From JAYZAP01 sp964645285 (lineage in GTDB: Bacteria; Pseudomonadota; Alphaproteobacteria; JAAXGF01): a stretch of 32,042 nucleotides of DNA. The translations under genes were made by a program, and so were the position numbers. Shown here piece by piece: positions 24,740 through 32,042 of this stretch. The stretch is taken from NCBI GenBank assembly GCA_964645285.1, contig CAZYDR010000041.1:1-32042 (forward strand), given 5' to 3'. Numbering within the stretch: position 1 is the stretch's first letter; each line of letters opens with the position of its first letter. Under the pieces are notes generated by a model that was not told where the DNA came from, searched no databases, and saw only the letters and a program-made list of their open reading frames with translations.

Positions 24740-26061
24740 TCCAGAGGCACGAACGGGCGCGGGCCGTAGCCGGTATAGAGCTGGCGCGGCCGCCCGATTT
24801 TCTGGGTCGGGTCTTCGTTCATCTCTTTCCATTGGGCGATCCAGCCGACCGTGCGGGCGACCGCGAAGATCACCGTGAACAGGTGCGGCGGAATGCCCAT
24901 GGCGCGCAGGATGATGCCCGAATAGAAATCGACGTTGGGGTACAGCTTACGCTTGATGAAATAGGGATCTTCAAGGGCGATGTGTTCGAGTTCGCGGGCG
25001 ATCTCCAGCAGGGGCTCGTTGCCCATGCCCAGTTCGTCAAGGACCTCGCGGCAGGTCTCGCTCAACACTTTGGCCCGGGGGTCGAAATTCTTGTAAACCC
25101 GGTGGCCGAAGCCCATGAGGCGGAAAGGATCGTCCTTGTCCTTGGCCCGCTCAATGAACTCGGGGATGCGGTCCACCGAGCCGATTTCGGCCAGCATGTT
25201 TAGCACCGCCTCGTTGGCGCCGCCATGGGCCGGCCCCCACAGGCANNNNNNNNNNGCGATGCAGGCGTAGGGATTGGCGCCGGAGGAGCCGGCAAGGCGC
25301 ACCGTCGACGTCGAAGCATTCTGCTCGTGATCCGCATGGAGGATGAGAATGCGGTCCATGGCCTTGGCGAACACCGGATTGACTTTGTAGTCCTCGCAGG
25401 GTACCGCGAACATCATGTGCAGGAAGTTTTCCGCGTAGGTCAGGTCGTTGCGCGGGTATACGAACGGCTGGCCGATGGAGAATTTGTAGGCCATGGCGGC
25501 AATGGTCGGCACCTTGGCGATCAGCCGGAACGACGCCACCATGCTCTGGTATGGATCATCGAGATCAAGGGCGTCGTGATAGAACGCCGACAGCGCCCCG
25601 ACCACCCCGACCATGATGGCCATGGGATGGGCGTCCCGGCGAAAACCCCGGAAAAACAGCGTGAGCTGTTCATGCACCATGGTGTGCATGGTGATGTCGT
25701 GGTCGAACTTGCGTTTTTGTGATGCCGACGGCAATTCGCCATAGAGCAGCAAATTGCAGACCTCGAGGAAGTCGCTCTTTTCCGCAAGTTCCTCGATGGC
25801 GTAGCCGCGATAAAGCAGCACGCCCTTTTCGCCGTCAATGTAGGTGATGCGCGACTGGCAGCTTGCCGTCGCCATGAAGCCGGGATCGTAGGTGAAATAG
25901 CCGGTCTTGGCATACAGCTTGCCGATATCGACCACGTCCGGGCCGAGGGTTCCGGCATAGCGATCAAACTCCCCCGACGCCGTGCCATCATTCTGTCCAT
26001 CGGAAAACGAAACGGAGCCGGATTGGACGAGTTTGCGGGTTGGTTTGATGATGTCGGCCAT
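24721..26061 (-). CDS. gltA: Citrate synthase (contains one assembly gap)
   Basis: TCA-cycle entry enzyme condensing acetyl-CoA and oxaloacetate. About 446 residues plus the gap, matching the hexameric type II enzymes of Gram-negative bacteria. Active-site segments are visible: NASTSTVRLAGSSGANPYACI, GPAHGGANEAVL with a catalytic His, MGFGHRVYKNFDPRAK with the second, and the C-terminal TGYGPRPFVPLEKR. A 10-N run at 25246-25255 removes the residues between ACI and CLWGP, normally about five, and the frame is kept. Shine-Dalgarno AGGGGAAC precedes the ATG. Confidence 0.96.
   Translation of the reverse strand: MADIIKPTRKLVQSGSVSFSDGQNDGTASGEFDRYAGTLGPDVVDIGKLYAKTGYFTYDPGFMATASCQSRITYIDGEKGVLLYRGYAIEELAEKSDFLEVCNLLLYGELPSASQKRKFDHDITMHTMVHEQLTLFFRGFRRDAHPMAIMVGVVGALSAFYHDALDLDDPYQSMVASFRLIAKVPTIAAMAYKFSIGQPFVYPRNDLTYAENFLHMMFAVPCEDYKVNPVFAKAMDRILILHADHEQNASTSTVRLAGSSGANPYACIXXXXCLWGPAHGGANEAVLNMLAEIGSVDRIPEFIERAKDKDDPFRLMGFGHRVYKNFDPRAKVLSETCREVLDELGMGNEPLLEIARELEHIALEDPYFIKRKLYPNVDFYSGIILRAMGIPPHLFTVIFAVARTVGWIAQWKEMNEDPTQKIGRPRQLYTGYGPRPFVPLEKRRRK
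25246..25255. other. Assembly gap (10 N) in gltA
   Basis: Ten Ns interrupt the conserved citrate synthase segment between ACI and CLWGPAHGG. Family alignment by eye predicts about five residues here, so about 13 missing bases rather than 10. This supports the view that the Ns are a fixed-size placeholder. Confidence 0.85.
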
Positions 26062-26124
26062 GGTCTTGTTCCCCTATAAAATGCGCGACAATCAGACCTC
26101 GCCGCGTTCTGCGCTTATGGCTCT

Positions 26125-26153
26125 AGCATAAAGCTAAAGCGGCTATTTCGCAA
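26125..26153 (-). promoter_or_regulatory. Candidate gltA promoter with overlapping dyad
   Basis: On the - strand TTGCGA (26153-26148) and TATGCT (26130-26125) are 17 bp apart. The -10 region lies within an 8-bp imperfect dyad (GCTTTAGC / GCTAGAGC, loop TTTAT) that could be an operator or a short gltX terminator. The leader to the gltA start would be about 57 nt. Confidence 0.4.
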
Positions 26154-26169
26154 TTCGCCGCCTCGCAAA

Positions 26170-27579
26170 CTAGGTTGAATCGGCAGCGTCGCTGATGCGC
26201 CCCAGGGTTTCTTCGCGGCCAAGTATGGCCATCACTTCGAAGATTCCCGGTGAGGCGTGTGAGCCGGTCAAGGCGGCGCGGAGTGGTTGGGCAATGGCGC
26301 CGAGCTTGAATTCGCCAGCCTCGGCGAAGGCTCGCGCCGCCTCCTCCAGGCTTTCATGGTCCCACGATGTCACGGCATCCAACGTCGCCGCAAAGCGCCC
26401 GAGCAGAGCGGTGGCTTCGCCGGTCAACAATTTGTCGGCCTTCGGGCTTCGCGTTAGTGGGCGTTCGTTCAGGTAAAGCGCCGCGTTTTCAGTGAGTTCT
26501 ATGACGGTTTTGGCGCGAAACTTGAGCACATCCATGCCTTGAAGCAGGCGCCCCAAGGCGGTCTCGCTCGGCTCGATTCCGGTGGTTTCTTTGTGGCATG
26601 AGGCAACCAGAGTGGTGAGTTCCTGATCGTCGCTTTCGCGGATGTAATGGCCGTTGACGCTGCCCAGCTTGTCGAAGTCGAAGCGCGCCGGCGAGCGGCC
26701 AATGGTTTCGAGACCAAACCATTCAATGGCCTGCTGGGTCGAAATGATTTCGTCGTCACCGTGGCTCCAGCCCAGGCGCAGCAGATAGTTGCGCATGGCG
26801 TCCGGCAGATAGCCCATGTTCCGATACTCACCAACGCCCAGGGCACCATGACGTTTGGACAGCTTGGCGCCATCGGGGCCGTGGATCAACGGCACATGGG
26901 CGAAAACCGGCACATCCCAATCCAGGGCCCAATAAATGAAGTTCTGCTGAAACGCATTGGTCAGGTGGTCAACACCCCGGATTACGTGGCTCACGCCCAT
27001 GTCGTGATCATCCACCACCACCGCCAGATTGTAAGTCGGCGTACCGTCGCTCCGGGCGATGATGATGTCGTCGAACTCATCATTGGCGAAACGGACATCG
27101 CCCTGGACCGCGTCGGCGAGAAAGGTCTCGCCGTCGGTCGGCGCCTTGAAACGAACGGCGTAGGGCTCGTCAGTCGGCCAGTCAGCGGGGCCCTTATCGC
27201 GCCAGCGGCGGTCGTAGCGGGTCTTTTCACCGTCGGCCATGCGTTTCACGCGCATGGCGGCGAGCTCTTTGGGCGTACAGTAACAACGGTAGGCTTTATC
27301 GTTGTCGAGTAGTGCCTGAACCACGTCCTTATGCCGCTCACCGTGCTCATGCTGGAAATACGGGTCGTCGTCGTGATCGAGGCCAAGCCAGGCGAGGCCG
27401 TCGAAGATGGCGGCGACGGCTTCCGGGGTCGAACGCTTGCGGTCCGTATCCTCGACGCGCAACAGGTAACGGCCACCGTAATGGCGGGCGAACAGCCAGT
27501 TGAACAGCGCCGTACGGGCGCCGCCGATATGCAGGAAGCCGGTGGGTGAGGGGGCAAATCGGGTAACGACGTCGGTCAT
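26170..27579 (-). CDS. gltX: Glutamate--tRNA ligase
   Basis: Class I synthetase that charges tRNA-Glu (and possibly tRNA-Gln, later amidated, as in many alphaproteobacteria). 469 residues. The HIGH-equivalent is FAPSPTGFLHIGGARTALF at the N-terminus, and the KMSKS-equivalent is KLSKRHGALG. The start TDVVTRFAPSPTG is preceded by AGGA; the frame is open about 83 codons further upstream into the comEC region, but those residues are not GltX-like. gltX and comEC are divergent with 118 bp between. Confidence 0.97.
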   Translation of the reverse strand: MTDVVTRFAPSPTGFLHIGGARTALFNWLFARHYGGRYLLRVEDTDRKRSTPEAVAAIFDGLAWLGLDHDDDPYFQHEHGERHKDVVQALLDNDKAYRCYCTPKELAAMRVKRMADGEKTRYDRRWRDKGPADWPTDEPYAVRFKAPTDGETFLADAVQGDVRFANDEFDDIIIARSDGTPTYNLAVVVDDHDMGVSHVIRGVDHLTNAFQQNFIYWALDWDVPVFAHVPLIHGPDGAKLSKRHGALGVGEYRNMGYLPDAMRNYLLRLGWSHGDDEIISTQQAIEWFGLETIGRSPARFDFDKLGSVNGHYIRESDDQELTTLVASCHKETTGIEPSETALGRLLQGMDVLKFRAKTVIELTENAALYLNERPLTRSPKADKLLTGEATALLGRFAATLDAVTSWDHESLEEAARAFAEAGEFKLGAIAQPLRAALTGSHASPGIFEVMAILGREETLGRISDAADST

Positions 27580-27697
27580 GAATATTCCTGATGGCGGTCG
27601 GTCTTCAGAAGGGGGGCGAGGTGTACCACGAATCGTCAGGTTTCGGGCGTCGCATTTGCCGCGAGGCACGGCACCCGATAGTGTCGACTTATCATGG

Positions 27698-29557
27698 ATG
27701 GCCGAAGGACTTCTCGACAGCACCGTTCCCCGGGGCCGCATGGCGGTCGGTGACTGGCTTGTGGAAACCCTGTTTGCCGAGCGTAACCGTTGGCCCCTGT
27801 GGATCCCAGTGGCCATGGCCGTGGGCATCGACAGCTATTTTGCTCTGCCGATGGAACCGGCGCCGTGGATCGGTCCTCTGGCGGCGACGGCGGCCCTGGT
27901 CATGGCGGTCATGGCGCGCCGTCACTTGGGCTGGCTCATCATGGCCATTACCGCCCTCGCGCTCGGCGGTGGCTTCGTCGCGGCCCAGCTCCGCACTGCC
28001 TAGGTCGCGGCGCCGGTGCTCGAAAAGGAAATTAGGCCTGCCTTTGTAAGCGGCCGGGTGGTGGCCAGCGAGGTCCGCGTCTCGGGCCGCCGATTAGTGC
28101 TCGACCAGGTGAGCATTCGCGGCCTGGATGCCCATGAGACCCCGGCGCAAGTGCGCGTCACCCTGCGCGGGTCGGGAGTTGCCGCGTTCAAGCCCGGCCA
28201 GTGGGTCGAACTCCTGGGCGCCTTGTCACCGCCACCGGAGCCGTCGGCGCCGGACGCCTATGACTTTGCCCGTCAGGCCTATTTTAAACAACTCGGCGAC
28301 CTCGGATTTGCGTTTGGCTCGGCCACGGTGATCGATCTACCTGCCGGTCAAGACAGCGGCTGACTGGCCCTGGCGGTGGGCGAAGTGCGTCAGACCGTAA
28401 CCGAACGGGTGTTGGTGGGCCTCCATGGGCAAGCTGGCGCCGTGGCCGCGGCCCTGACCGGTACGGCGTTCTATTTGCTGTTGTCGGGGTCTACTATCCC
28501 GACCCAGCGCGCCTTCCTCATGTGAGGCTTGGTTTTGGTCGCTATTCTGCTCGACCGTACCGGGATTTCCATGCGCTCGGTCGCCTGGGCAGCGGTTGTG
28601 GTGTTGCTTGTGCAGCCCGAAAGCCTGCTTGGCGCCAGTTTTCAAATGTCCTTCGCCGCCGTCGTCGCCCTGGTTGCCGCCTTCGAGTGGTACGGCCTTC
28701 GCCGGGGCTGGCGGGCCAATGACACGCCGCTACGGCGCCTGTTGAATTATCTTGCCGGCGTTGCTCTGGCGACCTTGATCGCCGGCCTGACGACGGCGCC
28801 TTTCGACGCCTACAACTTCAACCGCATTGCCGACTATGGCCTGGCCGCCAATCTGCTGGCCGTGCCCATGACCGCCCTGTGGATCATGCCATTCGGCTTT
28901 GAGGCCGTAGCGCTCGCTCCCATGGGTTGGGGCATCGACGGCGTAATCGCCGTGGCGCGCAGGGTGTCGTCATGGTCCGGCGCGGTGACCTTGTTGCCGG
29001 CCATGCCTGTCCTTGGAGTGATTATTGCCGCCGTTGGCGGGTTGTGGCTGTGCCTGTAGCGTCACCCCTGGCGCTGGCCCGGCGCCGTGCTCTTTGCCGC
29101 GGCCTTGGCGACGCCGATGCTTTACCAGGCGCCGGACATCCTGATCGACGGCAAGGCAAAGTTGTTCGCCGTACGCACGCCCGACGGCGACTTGGCATTA
29201 TCGCCACGCAAAGCAGCGCGCTACACCGGCGATATCTGGCTGCGCCGGGACGGTCAGGGCGAAAGCGCCGTCTGGCCCAACGATGCGCCTTGGTTACGCT
29301 GCGATGGCGCCGGCTGCATTTACCGCCGGGGCGGCATCGTGGTCGCGCTTGTGCGCGCTGGCCGCGCCCTAGCCGAGGATTGCCGGCTAGCCGATCTGGT
29401 CATCAGCACCGTGCCCGTGCGGCACAACTGTGCATCGGCGGGCATGGTGATCGATCGCTTTGATTTGTGGCGCCATGGCGCTCATGCGGTCTATTTCGAT
29501 GATACGGGCCGCATGCGGATCGAAAACGTCGCCAACGCACGCGGCGCGCAGCCATAG
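27698..29557 (+). pseudogene. comEC: Decayed comEC (DNA-uptake channel)
   Basis: A single reading frame (frame 2) carries recognisable ComEC protein throughout, from ERNRWPLWIPVAMAVGI through YDFARQAYFKQLGDLGFAFG, TIPTQRAFLM, ASFQMSFAAVVAL and YNFNRIADYGLAANLLAVPM to the C-terminal DGAGCIYRRGGIVVALV and RFDLWRHGAHAVYF. Four in-frame stops break it: TAG 28001, TGA 28361, TGA 28523 and TAG 29057. Two fall where family members have Trp (TGG to TGA or TAG). Between AAALTG and FYLLLSG the competence-domain segment with the HLLAISGLH-type motif is missing, an in-frame deletion of perhaps 80 residues. No frameshift is seen. The normal product would be a polytopic inner-membrane channel for transforming DNA; this copy cannot make it. 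Confidence 0.88.
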
Positions 29558-29596
29558 GCCGCGCGCCGGGGCAAAGACCGGAATTGAACGGATTGT

Positions 29597-30283
29597 TTAG
29601 TAGCGCCGCAGCAGGCTGACTAGCCGACCCTGCACCTTGACCCGGTCCGGCGGAAATATGCGGGTTTCGAAATTGGCGTTGGCCGGCTCCAGGGCCACCG
29701 ACGCGCCTTTGCGCCGCAGCCGCTTGAGGGTGACTTCATAGTCATCCACCAGGGCCACCACAATGGCGCCGTTTTCGGCTGAGTCGCAGCGTTCGATAAC
29801 CGCCGTATCGCCGTCCAGGATACCGGCGTCGATCATGGATTCGCCATCGACCTCAAGGGCATAGTGTTCGCCGTTGCTCAATAGGCTGGCGGGCATGTCG
29901 ATGGTTTGAGAATGGTCGCGCAAGGCCTCGATGGGGGTGCCTGCTGCGATCCGGCCATAGAGCGGCAGGGAGACGTTTTCCACGGATTCGACAACGGGCT
30001 GTCCGGTAATAGCCTTCTCCAAACCGCCGGAAATAACGCTGGGCTCGAAGCCGCCTGGCGGGATCATGGCGTCCGGCAGCATGAGGACCGTAAGCGCCCG
30101 GGCCCGGTGGGGCAGACGGCGGATAAAGCCGCGTTCCTCCAGGGCCGTGATCAACCGATGAATGCCTGATTTGGAGCGCAAACCCAGGGCATCCTTCATT
30201 TCGTCGAAGGATGGCGAGATGCCGTCCGCCTTGAGGCATTTGTGGACGAAAATCAGGAGATCATGTTGTTTGCGGGTCAGCAT
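29597..30283 (-). CDS. lexA: LexA SOS repressor
   Basis: Repressor of the DNA-damage response that self-cleaves when RecA is activated. 228 residues. The N-terminal winged helix includes PSFDEMKDALGLRSKSGIHR, the alphaproteobacterial version of the recognition helix region. The self-cleavage bond is Ala114-Gly115 in GRIAAGTP, and the catalytic dyad is Ser149 (DGESMIDAG) and Lys187 (VTLKRL). The ATG at 30283 is preceded by AGGGGG; an in-frame ATG at 30328 would start inside the predicted promoter/operator. Autoregulation is indicated by the SOS box upstream. It converges with the comEC remnant. Confidence 0.97.
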   Translation of the reverse strand: MLTRKQHDLLIFVHKCLKADGISPSFDEMKDALGLRSKSGIHRLITALEERGFIRRLPHRARALTVLMLPDAMIPPGGFEPSVISGGLEKAITGQPVVESVENVSLPLYGRIAAGTPIEALRDHSQTIDMPASLLSNGEHYALEVDGESMIDAGILDGDTAVIERCDSAENGAIVVALVDDYEVTLKRLRRKGASVALEPANANFETRIFPPDRVKVQGRLVSLLRRY

Positions 30284-30328
30284 GGAGAAACCCCCTACAT
30301 CCAGAACAAAAGTACAACGGTACCACAT

Positions 30329-30343
30329 GTTCTAGTTGCGTTC
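30329..30343. promoter_or_regulatory. LexA operator (alphaproteobacterial SOS box)
   Basis: GTTC-TAGTTGC-GTTC is an exact match to the GTTC-N7-GTTC box known for alphaproteobacterial LexA. It covers the predicted -10 of lexA, 46 bp before the start codon, so binding would block transcription. Confidence 0.88.
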
Positions 30344-30357
30344 GTCAAACCCGTCAA
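30329..30357 (-). promoter_or_regulatory. lexA promoter
   Basis: On the - strand TTGACG (30357-30352) and TAGAAC (30334-30329) are 17 bp apart, a strong match to alphaproteobacterial housekeeping promoters. The SOS box spans the -10 and part of the spacer. Confidence 0.7.
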
Positions 30358-30397
30358 GAACAAAATTAGAATTGATCGCGTTTATTGACGCTGGCGC

Positions 30398-31597
30398 TCA
30401 CAGTCGTAGGATTTCGGCCCGATCACCGGCCTTGGCCGGACCCGCATGGGGCGGCCGTATGACCAGGCAGCTCGAGGCTGTGAGTGTCGACAACATGGAA
30501 CTGTCCTGCCTGGCAAAAGGCGTCGCCACCAGCTCGCCATTGGCGCCTGGCTCAAGCCGCGCTCGGAGATAATCCTGGCGGTGGTCATTGGCGTCGAGGT
30601 CGATGCCCAGGGCCGCCGTCTCGGGCACAGCGCTGTTGTCCACGGCCAGCATGGTCGCAATGGCCGGCCGCAGGAAGACCATGGCGCAGACCAAAGCCGA
30701 CACCGGATTGCCGGGAACCCCGAGCAGGGGCGTGCCGTTGATGTCGCCGAATATGAGCGGTTTGCCGGGGCGCATGGCGATGCGCCAGAAGTCGAGCTCG
30801 AAGCCGATCTTGCCGAGTACCTGTTGTACCAGATCATGGTCGCCCACCGAGGCCCCGCCGGTGGTGACCAGCACGTCGGCGCCCTTGGCGCCCGCCGCCA
30901 TGCGCTCGAGGGAATCCGCGTTGTCGAGGGCAATGCCCAGGTCCACCGGCTCGCCGCCGGCCTCGGTGACCAGAGCGGCCAGGGCCAGGCTATTAGACGA
31001 GACGATCTGATTGGGTCCCACCGGTTCGCCGGGCCGGACGACCTCATCGCCGGTGGCCAGCAGGGCGACCCGGGGCCGCCGCCGGACAGTCAGCCAAGGC
31101 ACGTTCATGGCCGCGGCCAGGCCGATATCCCGAGGGGCGAGTCGCCGGCCCGCGGTCAGGCCTACGTCACCCTTGGAGAAATCAAGCCCGGCGGAGCGGA
31201 TGAAATGACCCTCGGCCACGGCCACCTTCATGGTCACCTGGTCGCCATCGACTTCGGTGTCTTCCTGCATGGTGACCGCGTCGGCGCCGTTTGGCACCGG
31301 ACCGCCGGTGAAGATGCGTACCGTTTCGCCCGGCCCCAGTTCGCCGTCATGGGCGCCGCCGGCCGGAGCTTTGCCAATCCGGCGCAAGGTCGTCGGCGCG
31401 GTCGCCACGTCGGCGGCGCGAACCGCATAGCCGTCCATGGATGAGACGTCTGACGGCGGCTGGGTCAGACGGGCGGTGACATCTTCGGCCAGCACCCGGC
31501 CAAGCCCATGGGCGATGCTCACTTGCTCAGCGGGCAGTGGGCCAAAGGCGGCGGTGACGCGGGCTAGGGCGTCGGCCACGGGAAGCAGGAGCGGCAT
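30398..31597 (-). CDS. moeA: Molybdopterin molybdotransferase MoeA
   Basis: Inserts molybdate into adenylylated molybdopterin, the last step of Mo-cofactor synthesis. 399 residues, normal for MoeA. Recognisable segments are SSMDGYAVRAAD near the N-terminus, the TGDEVVRPGEPVGPNQIVSSN region, TTGGASVGDHDLVQ (the MPT-binding MoCF-like domain) and GVPGNPVSALVC, with a C-terminal beta-barrel domain IV. It starts directly after the moaC stop (TAA then ATG), so the two are translationally coupled. Confidence 0.96.
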   Translation of the reverse strand: MPLLLPVADALARVTAAFGPLPAEQVSIAHGLGRVLAEDVTARLTQPPSDVSSMDGYAVRAADVATAPTTLRRIGKAPAGGAHDGELGPGETVRIFTGGPVPNGADAVTMQEDTEVDGDQVTMKVAVAEGHFIRSAGLDFSKGDVGLTAGRRLAPRDIGLAAAMNVPWLTVRRRPRVALLATGDEVVRPGEPVGPNQIVSSNSLALAALVTEAGGEPVDLGIALDNADSLERMAAGAKGADVLVTTGGASVGDHDLVQQVLGKIGFELDFWRIAMRPGKPLIFGDINGTPLLGVPGNPVSALVCAMVFLRPAIATMLAVDNSAVPETAALGIDLDANDHRQDYLRARLEPGANGELVATPFARQDSSMLSTLTASSCLVIRPPHAGPAKAGDRAEILRL

Positions 31598-32042
31598 TTA
31601 GTCCTCGCGGGTATAAGTGCCGGAGCGACCGCCGGCTTTGTGTTGCAGGCGAATGTCGCCGATGGTCATGTCCTTATCGACGGCCTTGCACATGTCGTAG
31701 ACGGTCAGGGCGGCCACGGACACGGCGGTCAGCGCTTCCATCTCGACACCGGTGCGGCCTTTGAGCTTGCAGGTCGCGGTGATTTCAACGGTGCCGGTCT
31801 CCGTATTGCATTCCAGATCAACAGCGACCGACGTTAAAGCCAGGGGGTGACACAGGGGCACCAGGTCGGGGGTGCGCTTGGTAGCCATGATGCCGGCGAG
31901 ACGGGCGACGCCGAGCACGTCGCCCTTCTTCATGTCGCCGGCGGCGATCAGCGCCATGGTCTCGGGTGATACGTGGACACGGCCGGCGGCGGTGGCGCTG
32001 CGCTCGGTAATGTCCTTGTCCGAGACATCGACCATGGCCGCC
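31598..32042 (-). CDS. moaC: Cyclic pyranopterin monophosphate synthase MoaC (5' partial)
   Basis: Works with MoaA to form cyclic pyranopterin monophosphate, the first step of Mo-cofactor synthesis. The frame is open to the right edge; the codons before the internal MVDVSDKD Met (ATG at 32035) continue as Ala-Ala, fitting the family's ...MVDVS-K-T-R start, so a few N-terminal residues lie outside. KRTPDLVPLCHPL and GVEMEALTAVSVAALTVYDMCKA are diagnostic, and the usual active-site Asp-Lys region AVDKDMTIGDI is intact. Confidence 0.96.
   Translation of the reverse strand, partial: AAMVDVSDKDITERSATAAGRVHVSPETMALIAAGDMKKGDVLGVARLAGIMATKRTPDLVPLCHPLALTSVAVDLECNTETGTVEITATCKLKGRTGVEMEALTAVSVAALTVYDMCKAVDKDMTIGDIRLQHKAGGRSGTYTRED

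Noticed and set aside
27698..29557. Stop-codon recoding to explain the in-frame TAG and TGA in comEC
   Set aside because: TAG and TGA both end many intact genes in this window (e.g. dnaE, frr and fabZ with TAG; proS and lpxB with TGA), and the core competence segment is deleted as well.
29543..29567. GGCGCGC/GCGCGCC hairpin between the comEC remnant and lexA as a terminator
   Set aside because: A 7-bp perfect stem is present, but there is no T-run on either strand and such GC repeats are common in this DNA; too weak to list.

Overview
The window reads as chromosomal core sequence of a GC-rich alphaproteobacterium, most like the Rhodospirillales and relatives. The reasons are: the gene order (dnaE, rpsB-tsf, pyrH-frr-uppS-cdsA-dxr-rseP-bamA-skp-lpxD-fabZ-lpxA-lpxI-lpxB, then gltA, gltX, comEC, lexA, moeA, moaC); LpxI rather than LpxH in lipid A synthesis; the short ProRS without an editing insertion; and a LexA operator of the alphaproteobacterial GTTC-N7-GTTC type. 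Three 10-N runs (18342-18351, 19328-19337, 25246-25255) show a gapped draft or metagenome assembly. This placement comes from gene content, not from a search.

Layout. 1-2177: the end of an HlyD/EmrA-type adaptor and a DHA2-type MFS pump. 2202-2609: a small secreted protein of unknown function, followed by an AT-rich promoter-like stretch. 2769-6007: proS and the LolCDE-type lipoprotein-release ABC transporter. 6008-9568: a pair of DnaA-box-like sites, then dnaE. 9569-11905: promoter, leader, rpsB (with a very long two-part C-terminal tail) and tsf. 12063-24708: a tightly packed + strand block for UMP kinase, ribosome recycling, undecaprenyl-PP and CDP-diacylglycerol synthesis, isoprenoid precursor synthesis, site-2 proteolysis, outer-membrane protein assembly and lipid A synthesis. 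24721-27579: gltA and gltX on the - strand. 27698-29557: a decayed comEC. 29597-32042: lexA, moeA and moaC (cut by the window edge) on the - strand.

How the genes work together. The 12-24.7 kb block is an envelope-assembly unit: isoprenoid carrier (dxr, uppS), phospholipid precursor (cdsA), beta-barrel insertion and chaperoning (bamA, skp), stress proteolysis (rseP) and lipid A (lpxD, lpxA, lpxI, lpxB with fabZ). The Lol transporter nearby completes the outer-membrane theme.

The most notable finding is a ~261-bp non-coding element between skp and lpxD. It has 24-bp near-perfect terminal inverted repeats, two large internal imperfect hairpins and TA flanks inside CTAG, so it looks like a Tc1/mariner (IS630-type) MITE inserted exactly at the skp stop codon. 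Other points of interest are a comEC pseudogene with four in-frame stops and an in-frame internal deletion but no frameshift, a lexA promoter carrying one perfect and two near-perfect SOS boxes, an inverted DnaA-box pair before dnaE, and the S2 tail with AAKPKK repeats. I found no tRNA, rRNA, CRISPR array or complete transposase gene, and no clearly new multi-gene system.
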